From: Verrucosispora sp. WMMD573
Lineage (GTDB): Bacteria > Actinomycetota > Actinomycetes > Mycobacteriales > Micromonosporaceae
Assembly: GCF_027497175.1 (NCBI RefSeq)
Contig: NZ_CP114901.1
Coordinates: 3,596,001 to 3,660,000 of the forward strand
Reading direction: 5' to 3'
Length of the DNA: 64,000 nt
Shown: positions 27,424-35,318 of the stretch, in pieces
Layout of the letters: every line of letters begins with the position of its first letter
How positions within the stretch are numbered: position 1 is the stretch's first letter
Notes under the pieces: model-generated
The model's database searches: none
Told to the model about the DNA's origin: nothing
The model's input: the letters and a program-made list of their open reading frames with translations, nothing else
Program-made: the position numbers and the translations under genes

Positions 27424-28473
27424 ATGCGACCCACGAGGTCAATGCTCCGCCGTGTCGTCACCATCGCCGCGGCCGGAACTCTGGTCGCCGGTGTGTTGGC
27501 CGGCACCCCCGCCCAGGCGGCACCCGGGAGCGTCTCGCCCGACGCCGCGACCGCGCTCGCCGACCGACTCGGTGACCGCGCCGCCGGCACCTACGCCGAC
27601 GCCAGCGGCAAGATGGTCGTCGCCGTCACCGACGTCGTCGCCGCCCGCCAGGTGGCCGCCGCCGGCGGCACCCCCAAGGTCGTCAAGCGCGGCGCCGCGG
27701 AGCTGAACCGCGCCACCGCCGTGCTGGAGCGCTTCGCCAAGGTTCCCGGCACCGCCTGGTGGACCGACCCGGTCACCAACCAGGTCGTCATCTCCGTCGA
27801 CCCCACCGTCACCGGGGCCAAGCTGGAGCAGGTGAAGGCCGCCGCCGCGCGCACCAACGGTGTGGTGCGTATCGAGGCCGAGGCCGCTCCGCTGAGCACC
27901 CTCATCTCCGGCGGTCAGGCGATCTACGCCGGCGGGGGCGGGCGTTGCTCGCTCGGCTTCAACGTGCGCAGCGGCAGCACGTACTACTTCCTGACCGCCG
28001 GGCACTGCACCAACATCTCGTCGAGCTGGTACAGCAACTCGGGTCAGACCTCGCTGCTGGGCACCCGCGCGGGCACCAGCTTCCCGGGCAACGACTACGG
28101 CATCGTCCGGCACAACAACTCGGGCAACGCGGCCGGCAACGTCTACCTCTACAACGGCAGCTACCGGGACATCACCGGTGCCGGTAACGCGTACGTCGGT
28201 CAGTCGGCGCAGCGCTCCGGCAGCACCACCGGCCTGCGCAGCGGCTCGGTGACCGCGCTCAACGCCACGGTCAACTACGCCGAGGGCTCGGTCTCCGGCC
28301 TGATCCGCACCAACATCTGCGCTCAGCCCGGTGACAGCGGCGGCTCGCTGTTCAGCGGCAGCACGGCGCTCGGCCTGACCTCCGGCGGCAGCGGCAACTG
28401 CTCCACCGGCGGCACCACCTACTTCCAGCCGGTCACCGAGGCGCTGAGCCGCTACGGCGTCAGCGTCTTCTGA
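27424..28473 (+). CDS. Secreted S1-family serine protease (streptogrisin/alpha-lytic type)
   Basis: The 349-residue preproenzyme has a signal peptide (residues 1-33, ending AQAAP) and a pro-region to about residue 160, then a chymotrypsin-like domain. The catalytic triad is visible: His194 (TAGHC), Asp224 (GNDYGIV) and Ser305 (GDSGGS), with Cys175/Cys195 and Cys299/Cys326 as likely disulfides. It should be exported and self-processed to a short (about 189-residue) protease acting on external protein. The ATG follows GGGAGG. An AT-rich patch at 27301-27330, unusual for this genome and containing TACGAT (27308-27313), may be the promoter. Confidence 0.95.
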   Translation: MRPTRSMLRRVVTIAAAGTLVAGVLAGTPAQAAPGSVSPDAATALADRLGDRAAGTYADASGKMVVAVTDVVAARQVAAAGGTPKVVKRGAAELNRATAVLERFAKVPGTAWWTDPVTNQVVISVDPTVTGAKLEQVKAAAARTNGVVRIEAEAAPLSTLISGGQAIYAGGGGRCSLGFNVRSGSTYYFLTAGHCTNISSSWYSNSGQTSLLGTRAGTSFPGNDYGIVRHNNSGNAAGNVYLYNGSYRDITGAGNAYVGQSAQRSGSTTGLRSGSVTALNATVNYAEGSVSGLIRTNICAQPGDSGGSLFSGSTALGLTSGGSGNCSTGGTTYFQPVTEALSRYGVSVF

Positions 28474-28502
28474 CCTGCCCACCTGGAGAATTTCCTCCGC
28501 CA

Positions 28503-28535
28503 GCGGGCCGCCGGATTCCTCCTCCGGCGGCCCGC
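28503..28535 (+). terminator. Terminator of the S1 protease gene
   Basis: A perfect 12-bp stem (GCGGGCCGCCGG / CCGGCGGCCCGC) with a 9-nt loop (ATTCCTCCT) lies 30 bp after the stop codon. Confidence 0.75.
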
Positions 28536-28576
28536 ACCGCTGTCCCGGATCACGCTCCTTCAACTACGGTCGACCA

Positions 28577-29248
28577 ATGGTCGTACGACTCCTGGCGCAG
28601 TTGCGCGCGCCGATCTTCCTGGGCGGGCAGGTGCTGGCCTGGGTGCTGCTCGCCGTGGACGCGCGTCGTGAGTGGAGCGCCTCCTGGTTCGTCGGGCTCC
28701 TACTGGTGCTCGGTGTGCTCGCCGCGATACCCGCGGCGGTTGTCGATCTGCCGGAATTCCGGATGGTTGCCCTGGTCACCCAGACCATCGGCGCCGGCGT
28801 CGTCGCGCTGGCCCTGTACGACACGGCGGACAAGCGGGCGCTGTGGGCGTACGTCCTGGCCGCTATCGCCGCGGTGGCCCTGCCGTCGAGCCGGTCGGCC
28901 CTCGGGGCCCGGCCGGCGAGCCGGTCGGCGCTCGGTCGGGGCACCGTGATCGGCGTGGGGGCGGCGCTCCTGCTCACCATCGGCGCATCGGCTCCCGCCC
29001 TGGCCTGGAGTGGGGGGAAGCACGAGGTGATGGTGTGCGTGCGGCCGGAAGCATCCGTCGACCAGTTGACGCGCGACAGCCGCCGCCTCGACCCCGATCA
29101 CGTCATCGCCGGCTTCGGGTTCGACGGGCCGCACAGCTCGTGCCTGGAGGTGCTGTTCGATCCCGGTGCCACCGCGGGCGACGCCGACGACGTGGCACGC
29201 CACTACTCCGTGGACCCGAGGGTCGTGTCGGTGCGCCGGACGCGCTGA
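28577..29248 (+). CDS. Membrane protein of unknown function with external C-terminal domain
   Basis: I do not recognise a named family. The 223-residue protein has about four hydrophobic segments (near residues 10-27, 37-56, 62-80 and 85-102), a short Ser/Arg/Ala repeat (SRSALGARPASRSALG), another hydrophobic stretch (VIGVGAALLLTIGASAPALAW, near 125-145) and a C-terminal soluble domain (EVMVCVRPEASVDQLTRDSRRLDPDHVIAGF..VARHYSVDPRVVSVR). This tail vaguely recalls the FtsX extracellular domain, which also pairs residue-distance terms with a final VxxV strand, but that is a weak resemblance. It sits between the protease terminator and aspS; no ribosome site is clear. Confidence 0.65.
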   Translation: MVVRLLAQLRAPIFLGGQVLAWVLLAVDARREWSASWFVGLLLVLGVLAAIPAAVVDLPEFRMVALVTQTIGAGVVALALYDTADKRALWAYVLAAIAAVALPSSRSALGARPASRSALGRGTVIGVGAALLLTIGASAPALAWSGGKHEVMVCVRPEASVDQLTRDSRRLDPDHVIAGFGFDGPHSSCLEVLFDPGATAGDADDVARHYSVDPRVVSVRRTR

Positions 29249-29375
29249 CGGAGTGTGCGGCCGTCACCGCAGGTGTCGACAGCGCCCTGGTCCGCGCACC
29301 CGGGGAACGCCGACGGGCGGGTGCTGACAGAATGCCGGGGAGTAGACGTAGGGCAAGACGAGGGAGACGCACGTC

Positions 29376-31199
29376 GTGATCCGTACCCATGACGCCGGCA
29401 GCCTGCGCGCGACGGACGCCGGCACCACGGTGACGCTCGCCGGGTGGGTGGCCCGCCGGCGAGACCACGGCGGTGTCATCTTCGTCGACCTGCGCGACGG
29501 CTCGGGCGTGGTGCAGGTGGTCCTCCGGGAGGAGGACGCGCACGCGCTGCGCAACGAGTACTGCGTCAAGGTAGTCGGCGAGGTCACCCGGCGGCCCGAG
29601 GGTAACGAGAACCCGGAGTTGCCCACCGGCGAGATCGAGGTGACGGCGGCCGAGCTGGAGGTGCTCTCCGAGGCCGCGCCGCTGCCGCTGCCGGTGGACG
29701 ACCAGGTGGTGGCCGGGGACGACGTCCGGCTCAAGTATCGCTACCTCGACCTGCGTCGCGGCGTCCCGGCGCGCGCCATGCGGCTGCGGTCCCGCGCCAA
29801 CCAGCTGGCCCGTACGGTGCTGCACGAGCGGGACTTCCTGGAGATCGAGACGCCGACGCTGACCCGGTCCACGCCGGAGGGCGCCCGCGACTTCCTGGTG
29901 CCGGTGCGTCTGCAGCCGGGCAGCTGGTACGCGCTGCCGCAGTCGCCGCAGCTGTTCAAGCAGTTGCTGATGGTCGGCGGGATGGAGCGTTACTACCAGA
30001 TCGCCCGCTGCTACCGCGACGAGGACTTCCGGGCCGACCGGCAGCCGGAGTTCACCCAGTTGGACATCGAGATGTCCTTCGTCACCGAGGACGACGTGAT
30101 CGACCTGGGTGAGGCGATCGTCGCCGCGCTCTGGGCGGAGCTGGCCGACCACGAGATCCCCCGGCCGATCCCACGGATCACCTGGCACGACGCGATGGCC
30201 CGGTACGGCTCGGACAAGCCGGACCTGCGCTACGGCGTCGAGCTGACCGAGCTGACCGACTACCTGCGCGGCACCACCTTCCGGGTGTTCGCCGGCGCGA
30301 TCGACGCGGGCGGCTACGTGGGCGCGGTGGTCATGCCCGGCGGCGCGGCCCAGACCCGCAAGGAGCTGGACGGCTGGCAGGACTGGGCCAAGGCGCGCGG
30401 TGCCAAGGGCCTGGCGTACGTGGTGCTCGACGCCGAGACCGGCGAGGCACGCGGCCCGGTGGCGAAGAACCTGTCGGCCGAGCACCTGAACGGGCTGGCC
30501 GACGCGGTCGGCGCCAAGCCGGGCGACGCGATCTTCTTCGCCGCCAGCGGGGAGACCCGCGAGGCGCAGGAGCTGCTCGGCGCGGCCCGGATCGAGATCG
30601 CGCGGCGGGCCGGCCTGGTCGACGAGAGCGCCTGGGCGTTCTGCTGGGTGGTCGACGCGCCGATGTTCGAACGGACGTCGGACGAGAACGGCGCGGCGGG
30701 AGGCTGGACGGCGGTGCACCACCCGTTCACCTCGCCCAACGCGGAGTGGATGGACCGGTTCGAGGAGGCGCCGGACCGGGCCTTGGCGTACGCGTACGAC
30801 ATTGTCTGCAACGGCAACGAGATCGGCGGCGGTTCGATCCGTATCCACCGCCGTGACGTGCAGCAGCGGGTGTTCGACCTGCTCGGCATCAGCCCCGAGG
30901 AGGCCCAGGACAAGTTCGGCTTCCTGCTGGAGGCGTTCAGCTACGGCCCGCCCCCGCACGGCGGCATCGCGTTCGGCTGGGACCGGGTCTGCATGCTGCT
31001 CGCCGGGGCCGACTCGATCCGCGAGGTGATCGCCTTCCCGAAGACCCGGGGCGGCTTCGACCCCCTCACCGGCGCACCCACCCCGATCACCGCCCAGCAG
31101 CGCACCGAGGCCGGCATCGACGCCAAGCCCAAGCCCCAGCAGCCGCCCTCCCACGCCGGCACCGCCGGCCCCGCCGCCCCCGTAGCCGACCCCACCTGA
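29376..31199 (+). CDS. aspS: Aspartyl-tRNA synthetase
   Basis: This 607-residue bacterial-type AspRS has an N-terminal OB-fold anticodon domain ([26 protein letters not shown]), class II motif 1 and 2 regions ([49 protein letters not shown]), the bacterial GAD insertion (about 290-400) and motif 3 ([14 protein letters not shown]). The low-complexity C-terminus ([21 protein letters not shown]) is an extension. The GTG at 29376 follows GAGGGAG. Whether it is discriminating for tRNA(Asp) depends on whether the genome has GatCAB, which is not visible here. Confidence 0.97.
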   Translation: MIRTHDAGSLRATDAGTTVTLAGWVARRRDHGGVIFVDLRDGSGVVQVVLREEDAHALRNEYCVKVVGEVTRRPEGNENPELPTGEIEVTAAELEVLSEAAPLPLPVDDQVVAGDDVRLKYRYLDLRRGVPARAMRLRSRANQLARTVLHERDFLEIETPTLTRSTPEGARDFLVPVRLQPGSWYALPQSPQLFKQLLMVGGMERYYQIARCYRDEDFRADRQPEFTQLDIEMSFVTEDDVIDLGEAIVAALWAELADHEIPRPIPRITWHDAMARYGSDKPDLRYGVELTELTDYLRGTTFRVFAGAIDAGGYVGAVVMPGGAAQTRKELDGWQDWAKARGAKGLAYVVLDAETGEARGPVAKNLSAEHLNGLADAVGAKPGDAIFFAASGETREAQELLGAARIEIARRAGLVDESAWAFCWVVDAPMFERTSDENGAAGGWTAVHHPFTSPNAEWMDRFEEAPDRALAYAYDIVCNGNEIGGGSIRIHRRDVQQRVFDLLGISPEEAQDKFGFLLEAFSYGPPPHGGIAFGWDRVCMLLAGADSIREVIAFPKTRGGFDPLTGAPTPITAQQRTEAGIDAKPKPQQPPSHAGTAGPAAPVADPT

Positions 31200-31248
31200 C
31201 CCACCCCGCCTCACCCTCCCGGCCCCTGCGCGGCCAGCCCGCCTCCTC

Positions 31249-31309
31249 GTCGATCATGAAGTTGTTGTCCCGTGGACCGGCGTGGCGTGACAACAAGTTC
31301 ATGATCAAC
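31249..31309. repeat. Intergenic palindrome, family A copy 2
   Basis: Arms 31249-31269 and 31289-31309 pair at 19 of 21 positions (core GATCATGAA..TTGTTGTC), around a 19-nt centre that again contains CCGGCGTG. It lies 49 bp after the aspS stop. It is the same family as 22825-22885, so both arms and centre are conserved between two unrelated loci. Confidence 0.85.
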
Positions 31310-31338
31310 GGTGTGGGTGGCGGGTGAGGGAGGCGACG

Positions 31339-32151
31339 GTGCGGGTGCTGGTGGTGGGTGGGAGTGGGTTTCTGGGGCGGGAGGTTTGTCGGCTCGCGGT
31401 GCGGACCGGGTGGGTGGTGGTGGGGACGTGCCACTCCGGTGTGGTCGGGGTGCCAGGGGTCGAGGTGCGTCGGCTGGACGTGACCGACCGGGCCGCGGTG
31501 GTCGACCTGCTCGCGGCGGTACGCCCGGACGCCGTGGTCGCCACCCCCTACCGGTACGGCGACTGGGCGGTCACCGCCGACGGGGCGGCGCACGTGGCGG
31601 ATGCCGCCGCGCGGGTGGGCGCCCGGTTGGTGCACATCTCCAGCGACGCTCTGCACGCCGGGCGACCCGAGGCGTACGCCGACGACGATCCGCCCACGCC
31701 GATCTTTCCGTACGGTGCGGCGAAGGCGGCTGCGGAGACGGCGGTGCGTGCGATCGACCCGGGTGCCGTGCTGGTGCGTACCTCGCTGATCCTCGGCGAG
31801 GGCAGCAAGCAGCTCCAGCTCTGCCGGGATGCGCTGGCCGGTCGGGCGACCCTGTTCACCGACGAGCTGCGCTGCCCGATCGATGTCGGCGACCTCGCCG
31901 CCGCCGCGCTCGAACTGGTGGACTCCGATGTCGCCGGACCGTTGAACGTGGCGGGCCCGGACGCGGTCAGCCGGGCGGAGCTGGGCCTGCTGGTGGCCCG
32001 CCGGGAGGGCATCGACCCGGCCGGCCTGAAGACCACCACCGGCGCCGCCGCCGGCGTGGTGCGCCCCACCGAGGTACGCCTCGACTCCTCCCGCGCCGCC
32101 GGCCTGCTCCGCACCCGGCTGCGCGGCGTCTCGGAGTTGCTCACCTGCTGA
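31339..32151 (+). CDS. NAD(P)-dependent sugar epimerase/reductase (RmlD-like SDR)
   Basis: The 270-residue extended SDR has a Rossmann motif at its very start (VLVVGGSGFLGREV), a substrate Ser-Ser (HISSDALHAG) and the YxxxK pair in FPYGAAKAAAE. The C-terminal half (RCPIDVGDLAAAALELVD..GPLNVAGPDAVSRAELG) is like dTDP-4-dehydrorhamnose reductase. The substrate is not known, and no other rml genes are nearby. The GTG at 31339 is chosen for its GAGGGAGG site; a GTG at 31324 lies upstream in frame. The gene ends 86 bp before the ArsR-type gene. Confidence 0.85.
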   Translation: MRVLVVGGSGFLGREVCRLAVRTGWVVVGTCHSGVVGVPGVEVRRLDVTDRAAVVDLLAAVRPDAVVATPYRYGDWAVTADGAAHVADAAARVGARLVHISSDALHAGRPEAYADDDPPTPIFPYGAAKAAAETAVRAIDPGAVLVRTSLILGEGSKQLQLCRDALAGRATLFTDELRCPIDVGDLAAAALELVDSDVAGPLNVAGPDAVSRAELGLLVARREGIDPAGLKTTTGAAAGVVRPTEVRLDSSRAAGLLRTRLRGVSELLTC

Positions 32152-32178
32152 AGAGTCGCGCACGGCCGGTGCGGCTAC

Positions 32179-32234
32179 TGCACACTTGCTATGCACAACA
32201 CTTGTGCATAGCAAGTGTGCACAGCTAGTGTGCA
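32179..32234 (+). promoter_or_regulatory. ArsR-MFS promoter with 20+20 bp operator
   Basis: A perfect inverted repeat, TGCACACTTGCTATGCACAA (32179-32198) and its complement (32202-32221), is split by only CAC. A third half-site, AGCTAGTGTGCA (32223-32234), follows as a direct repeat of the right arm. A -35-like TTGTGC (32202-32207) and a -10 TAGTGT (32226-32231) with 18-bp spacing sit inside these sites, and the ATG is 6 nt after the -10, so the mRNA is probably leaderless. Bound repressor would cover both boxes. Confidence 0.8.
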
Positions 32235-32237
32235 TTC

Positions 32238-32825
32238 ATGGAGGATGCGTCCACAAACATCGAACCGAGCGTCGTGCACGTCGACGCACGGCAGATCCGG
32301 GCACTCGCCCACCCGCTGCGCGTCCAGCTGCTCGGCGCCCTGCGTATCGGTGGACCGGCGACCGCGACCGACCTGGCCGCCGAACTCGACACCAACACCG
32401 GCGCGACCAGCTACCACCTGCGTCACCTGGCCGAGGTCGGGTTGGTCGTCGAGGAGCCGGCCGAGGGCGTCGGGCGGCGGCGTTACTGGCGCGCCGCCCA
32501 CGACATCAGCTCGTGGCAGCCCACCGACTTCGAGGACGACCCGCAGGCCCGGGACGCGGCGGACTGGGTGCAGCGCAGGCATTTTCAGTTCGTGGCCGAG
32601 TTCGCCCAGCGCTGGGTGGGTGTGCAGCACGACCGGCCGCGCGAGTGGCGTCAGGCCGTCGACTTCAGCGACGCACTGCTCACCCTCTCGCCCGCCCAGC
32701 TGCGCGCCCTCAACGACGAGTTGTCGGCGGTGATCAAGCGGTACCGTGACGCACCGGCCGGGCCCGACGCAGCGCAGGTCATCCTCTTCGTCGCCGGCTT
32801 TCCCCTGGTGCGGGACGCCCGATGA
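32238..32825 (+). CDS. ArsR-type winged-helix transcriptional regulator
   Basis: The 195-residue protein has an N-terminal winged helix-turn-helix of the ArsR/HTH_20 type (DARQIRALAHPLRVQLLGALRIGGPATATDLAAEL, then NTGATSYHLRHLAEVGLV as recognition helix and the wing GVGRRRYWRAA). A helical C-terminal half is seen in regulators paired with transporters. No metal-binding Cys pair of classical ArsR is present, so the signal is probably organic rather than a metal ion. No Shine-Dalgarno exists; the -10 box is 6 nt upstream. Its stop overlaps the MFS start by 4 bp, so it probably represses its own operon. Confidence 0.93.
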   Translation: MEDASTNIEPSVVHVDARQIRALAHPLRVQLLGALRIGGPATATDLAAELDTNTGATSYHLRHLAEVGLVVEEPAEGVGRRRYWRAAHDISSWQPTDFEDDPQARDAADWVQRRHFQFVAEFAQRWVGVQHDRPREWRQAVDFSDALLTLSPAQLRALNDELSAVIKRYRDAPAGPDAAQVILFVAGFPLVRDAR

Positions 32826-34222
32826 GGAGCACCCTCACCGTCACCCAGATCCGCCGCCGTTTCCTGGTTCTGCACGGCCTGCGTTGGCTACCGACCGGCC
32901 TGCTCATCCCGGTGGTGATCCTGCTGATGCAGGAGCGCGGCCTGAGCCTGACCCAGATCGGTCTGGCCGCCGCCGCGCAGGGGGTGGTGGTCCTCGCCCT
33001 GGAGCTGCCGACCGGTGGCTTTGCCGACGCGCTGGGCCGCAAGCCGGTGCTGGTGGTGGCGAACGTGGTCGGACTAGCCTCGCTGGCCCTCCTGGTGGTC
33101 GCCGACTCGTTGGCCCTGCTGGCCACCGTCTGGGCGATGCAGGGCGTGTTCCGCGCCCTGGACAGCGGCCCCCTCGAATCCTGGTACGTCGACTCCACCC
33201 TCGCCGTCGACCCCGAAGCCGCGTACGAGAAGGGTCTGGGCCAGGCCGGCATGGTCCTCGGCCTGTGCATGGCCGCTGGCGCGCTGCTCAGCGGCGGCCT
33301 GGTGGCTCTCGGCCCGGTGGGGCCGGTCAGCGCCCTCACCACGCCGGTCGTGGTGGCGCTCCTGTTGCAGGCGATCGCCCTGACGGGTCTGCTGGCACTG
33401 CTGGTGGAGCAGCGCCCGGCAGTCGGCACGGATGCCTTACGATCGTCGCTACGCGAGGCGCCGCGCATGGTCGGTGAGGCGTTCGGTCTGCTGCGTCGCT
33501 CCCGGGTGCTGCTCGCGTTGGTGACGGTCGAGCTGTTCTGGGGCTTCGGCATGGTCACTTTCGAGAACCTGTTGCCGGTCCGCCTGGCCGAGGTGGTGGG
33601 AGACACCGACCGGGCTGCCGCGCTGCTCGGCCCGGCCAGTACGGCGGCGTGGCTCGCCTCGGCCGGCGGTGCCGCTGCCACCCCACTGCTCCTCCGCTGG
33701 CTCGGTGCCGCGCCCGGTGCCGCCCTGCTACGGGTCGTGCAGGGGATCACGGTCGTCGGCATGGGGCTGCTCGCCGGCCCGGTCGGGGTGCTGGTCGCCT
33801 TCGTCGCTTGCTATGCCGTGCACGGCGCGTCGAACCCGCTGCACATGGGACTCCTGCATCGGCAGGTCGACGGCCCGTACCGGACCAGCGTGATCTCGGT
33901 GAACTCCATGATGGCCATGCCGGCTGCCGCCGTCGGCGCAGTGCTGCTCGGCTTCATCGGTGACCGGGCCGGGGTGAGCACCGCGATGCTCGTCGGTGCG
34001 GTCGCTCTGGCGGTCGCCGCACCGCTCTACCTGCCCGCCTGGCGGGCGGGCCGGGGTACCGGCCAGCCGAGGCGGGCCGCCGACCCGGCCGCCGACCCGG
34101 CCGCCGACCCGGCCGCCGACCCGGCCGCCGACCCGGCCGCCGGCCCAGCCGGCAGGATCGTCGGCGGTCCCACCGACGATCAGACGAAGCGGACCGAGGT
34201 GAGCGGCAACGTGTCGGCGTAG
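32822..34222 (+). CDS. MFS transporter
   Basis: The 466-residue protein has about 12 membrane segments. It opens with RRRFLVLHGLRWLPTGLLIPVVILLMQERGLSLTQIG and carries MFS motif A as GGFADALGRKPVLV. The family resembles drug or metabolite exporters controlled by ArsR-type repressors. The tail (after about residue 410) holds five exact 12-bp repeats that give AADP repeated, and is probably an unstructured cytoplasmic end. The ATG overlaps the regulator stop (ATGA). The 3' end overlaps the convergent acetyltransferase gene by 43 bp. The substrate is unknown. Confidence 0.9.
   Translation: MRSTLTVTQIRRRFLVLHGLRWLPTGLLIPVVILLMQERGLSLTQIGLAAAAQGVVVLALELPTGGFADALGRKPVLVVANVVGLASLALLVVADSLALLATVWAMQGVFRALDSGPLESWYVDSTLAVDPEAAYEKGLGQAGMVLGLCMAAGALLSGGLVALGPVGPVSALTTPVVVALLLQAIALTGLLALLVEQRPAVGTDALRSSLREAPRMVGEAFGLLRRSRVLLALVTVELFWGFGMVTFENLLPVRLAEVVGDTDRAAALLGPASTAAWLASAGGAAATPLLLRWLGAAPGAALLRVVQGITVVGMGLLAGPVGVLVAFVACYAVHGASNPLHMGLLHRQVDGPYRTSVISVNSMMAMPAAAVGAVLLGFIGDRAGVSTAMLVGAVALAVAAPLYLPAWRAGRGTGQPRRAADPAADPAADPAADPAADPAAGPAGRIVGGPTDDQTKRTEVSGNVSA
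34076..34147 (+). repeat. 12-bp tandem repeats in the MFS tail
   Basis: Five exact copies of GCCGCCGACCCG (34076-34135) and a degenerate sixth encode (AADP)n. The unit is a multiple of 3, so copy changes keep the reading frame. Confidence 0.9.
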
Positions 34223-34914
34223 CCGAGTCGCCGGTAGAGCCGGATCGCCGTCACGTTGCTCGGGTAGACGCCCAGCGCCACCATGCCGTACCGGTCCAGC
34301 AGGACCCGGGTCATCCCGGCGGTGATCGCCGCACCGAGACCGCGCCCCCGGTGCCACGGCGCCACCGCCAGTCCGGCGAGGAAACCGACCTCGCCCCGGG
34401 TCCGGTCGGCGCCGCAGGCGACCAGCCGGTCACCGTCGCGGATGCCGTACCAGTCGCGCACCTGTGGACTGCCGGGGCGGGCGGTGCTGGTCGGGAACGC
34501 CTCGTCGATCAGCGCCGTCAGGGTTGGGTGGTCCGCCTCGGTCAGTCGTTCCATCCGCTCCTCGCCGGGCTGGGCCGGCGGCGTATCTGTCGTCCAGAGA
34601 AAATTCCAGTCCTCGTACCCGGCCACGGCCGGGCCGAGCGGCACCGGATCCGTACGGGGCAGGTGCAGCCACCGTCCGGCACCTAGCCTGCCTTCCCTGG
34701 CCAGCGTGCTGACCAGGTCGATCGCCGTGTCTGACGCGCCGATCACACCACCGACCGGCCCCTGCTCGACGGTGAGCAGCCAGCACACGGTCCCGGCGCG
34801 TCGCCAGCCCTGCGCCGGTTCGTGGATCGGCAGCGAGTGCCGCACGAAGGGATGGTGGCCCGTCGCGGCCAGGATGGCGTCCCGCCCATCAAGGGCCTCG
34901 TCGGCGTTGATCAT
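34180..34914 (-). CDS. GNAT family N-acetyltransferase
   Basis: The 244-residue protein has a C-terminal GNAT domain: the acetyl-CoA pyrophosphate loop is in VAPWHRGRGLGAAI, and the following helix and strand read TAGMTRVLLDRYGMVALGVYPSNVTAIRLYRRLGY. The N-terminal half (residues 1-110) is less conserved and may be a degenerate second GNAT fold. The ATG at 34914 is chosen over 34992 because a TANNNT box (TACGCT on the minus strand, 34921-34926) lies 6 nt upstream with no Shine-Dalgarno, suggesting a leaderless mRNA. The substrate amine is unknown. Its 3' end overlaps the convergent MFS gene. Confidence 0.87.
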   Translation of the reverse strand: MINADEALDGRDAILAATGHHPFVRHSLPIHEPAQGWRRAGTVCWLLTVEQGPVGGVIGASDTAIDLVSTLAREGRLGAGRWLHLPRTDPVPLGPAVAGYEDWNFLWTTDTPPAQPGEERMERLTEADHPTLTALIDEAFPTSTARPGSPQVRDWYGIRDGDRLVACGADRTRGEVGFLAGLAVAPWHRGRGLGAAITAGMTRVLLDRYGMVALGVYPSNVTAIRLYRRLGYADTLPLTSVRFV

Positions 34915-35033
34915 CTCGTCAGCGTAAGCGGCGGGTGGGTAGGCGCCGCGTGATCCACCGTGGAGATTGGCGAGCCGACCGATCGGGTACATCCCGCGCC
35001 GACCTACTGGAACCCCCCCACCGGAGGAACGTC

Positions 35034-35243
35034 ATGCTCGCCATCGCCGCGGCCGTCGTCTTCGGCTTCGCCCTGTTGCTTGACCTGCTGGACACCAAAC
35101 TCGGCGCGCCGGACCTGTTCAACTGGAACACCCTGGTGCTGATCGGTCTGCTGCTGCTCTCGCTATACCTGGCCGGCGTCGGCCGGGGCCCGGGTGGCGG
35201 CGGTGGTCGCTGGTACCGCGGTCGCCGTCCGGGGCGCGGCTGA
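35034..35243 (+). CDS. Small two-helix membrane protein of unknown function
   Basis: The 69-residue protein has two hydrophobic segments (AIAAAVVFGFALLLDLL and LVLIGLLLLSLYLAGVG) joined by a short loop (DTKLGAPDLFNWN), and a Gly/Arg-rich tail (GGGGGRWYRGRRPGRG). The ATG at 35034 has a very good ribosome site (CCGGAGGAA), the main reason to call it. I do not recognise the family. It is followed by a 13-bp inverted repeat that could end its transcript. Confidence 0.7.
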   Translation: MLAIAAAVVFGFALLLDLLDTKLGAPDLFNWNTLVLIGLLLLSLYLAGVGRGPGGGGGRWYRGRRPGRG

Positions 35244-35258
35244 CCGGAAACGACCACC

Positions 35259-35311
35259 CCGGGCTCGGCCGGCGGCGCGATTCCGGCGTTGTCGGCCGAG
35301 CCCGGTACTGT
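35259..35311 (+). promoter_or_regulatory. Inverted repeat and -10 box before rarA
   Basis: CCGGGCTCGGCCG (35259-35271) pairs perfectly with 35293-35305 across 21 nt. Directly after it comes TACTGT (35306-35311, TANNNT), 7 nt before the rarA ATG. The repeat may terminate the small membrane protein transcript, regulate rarA, or both. Confidence 0.5.
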
Positions 35312-35318
35312 TCTCGTG

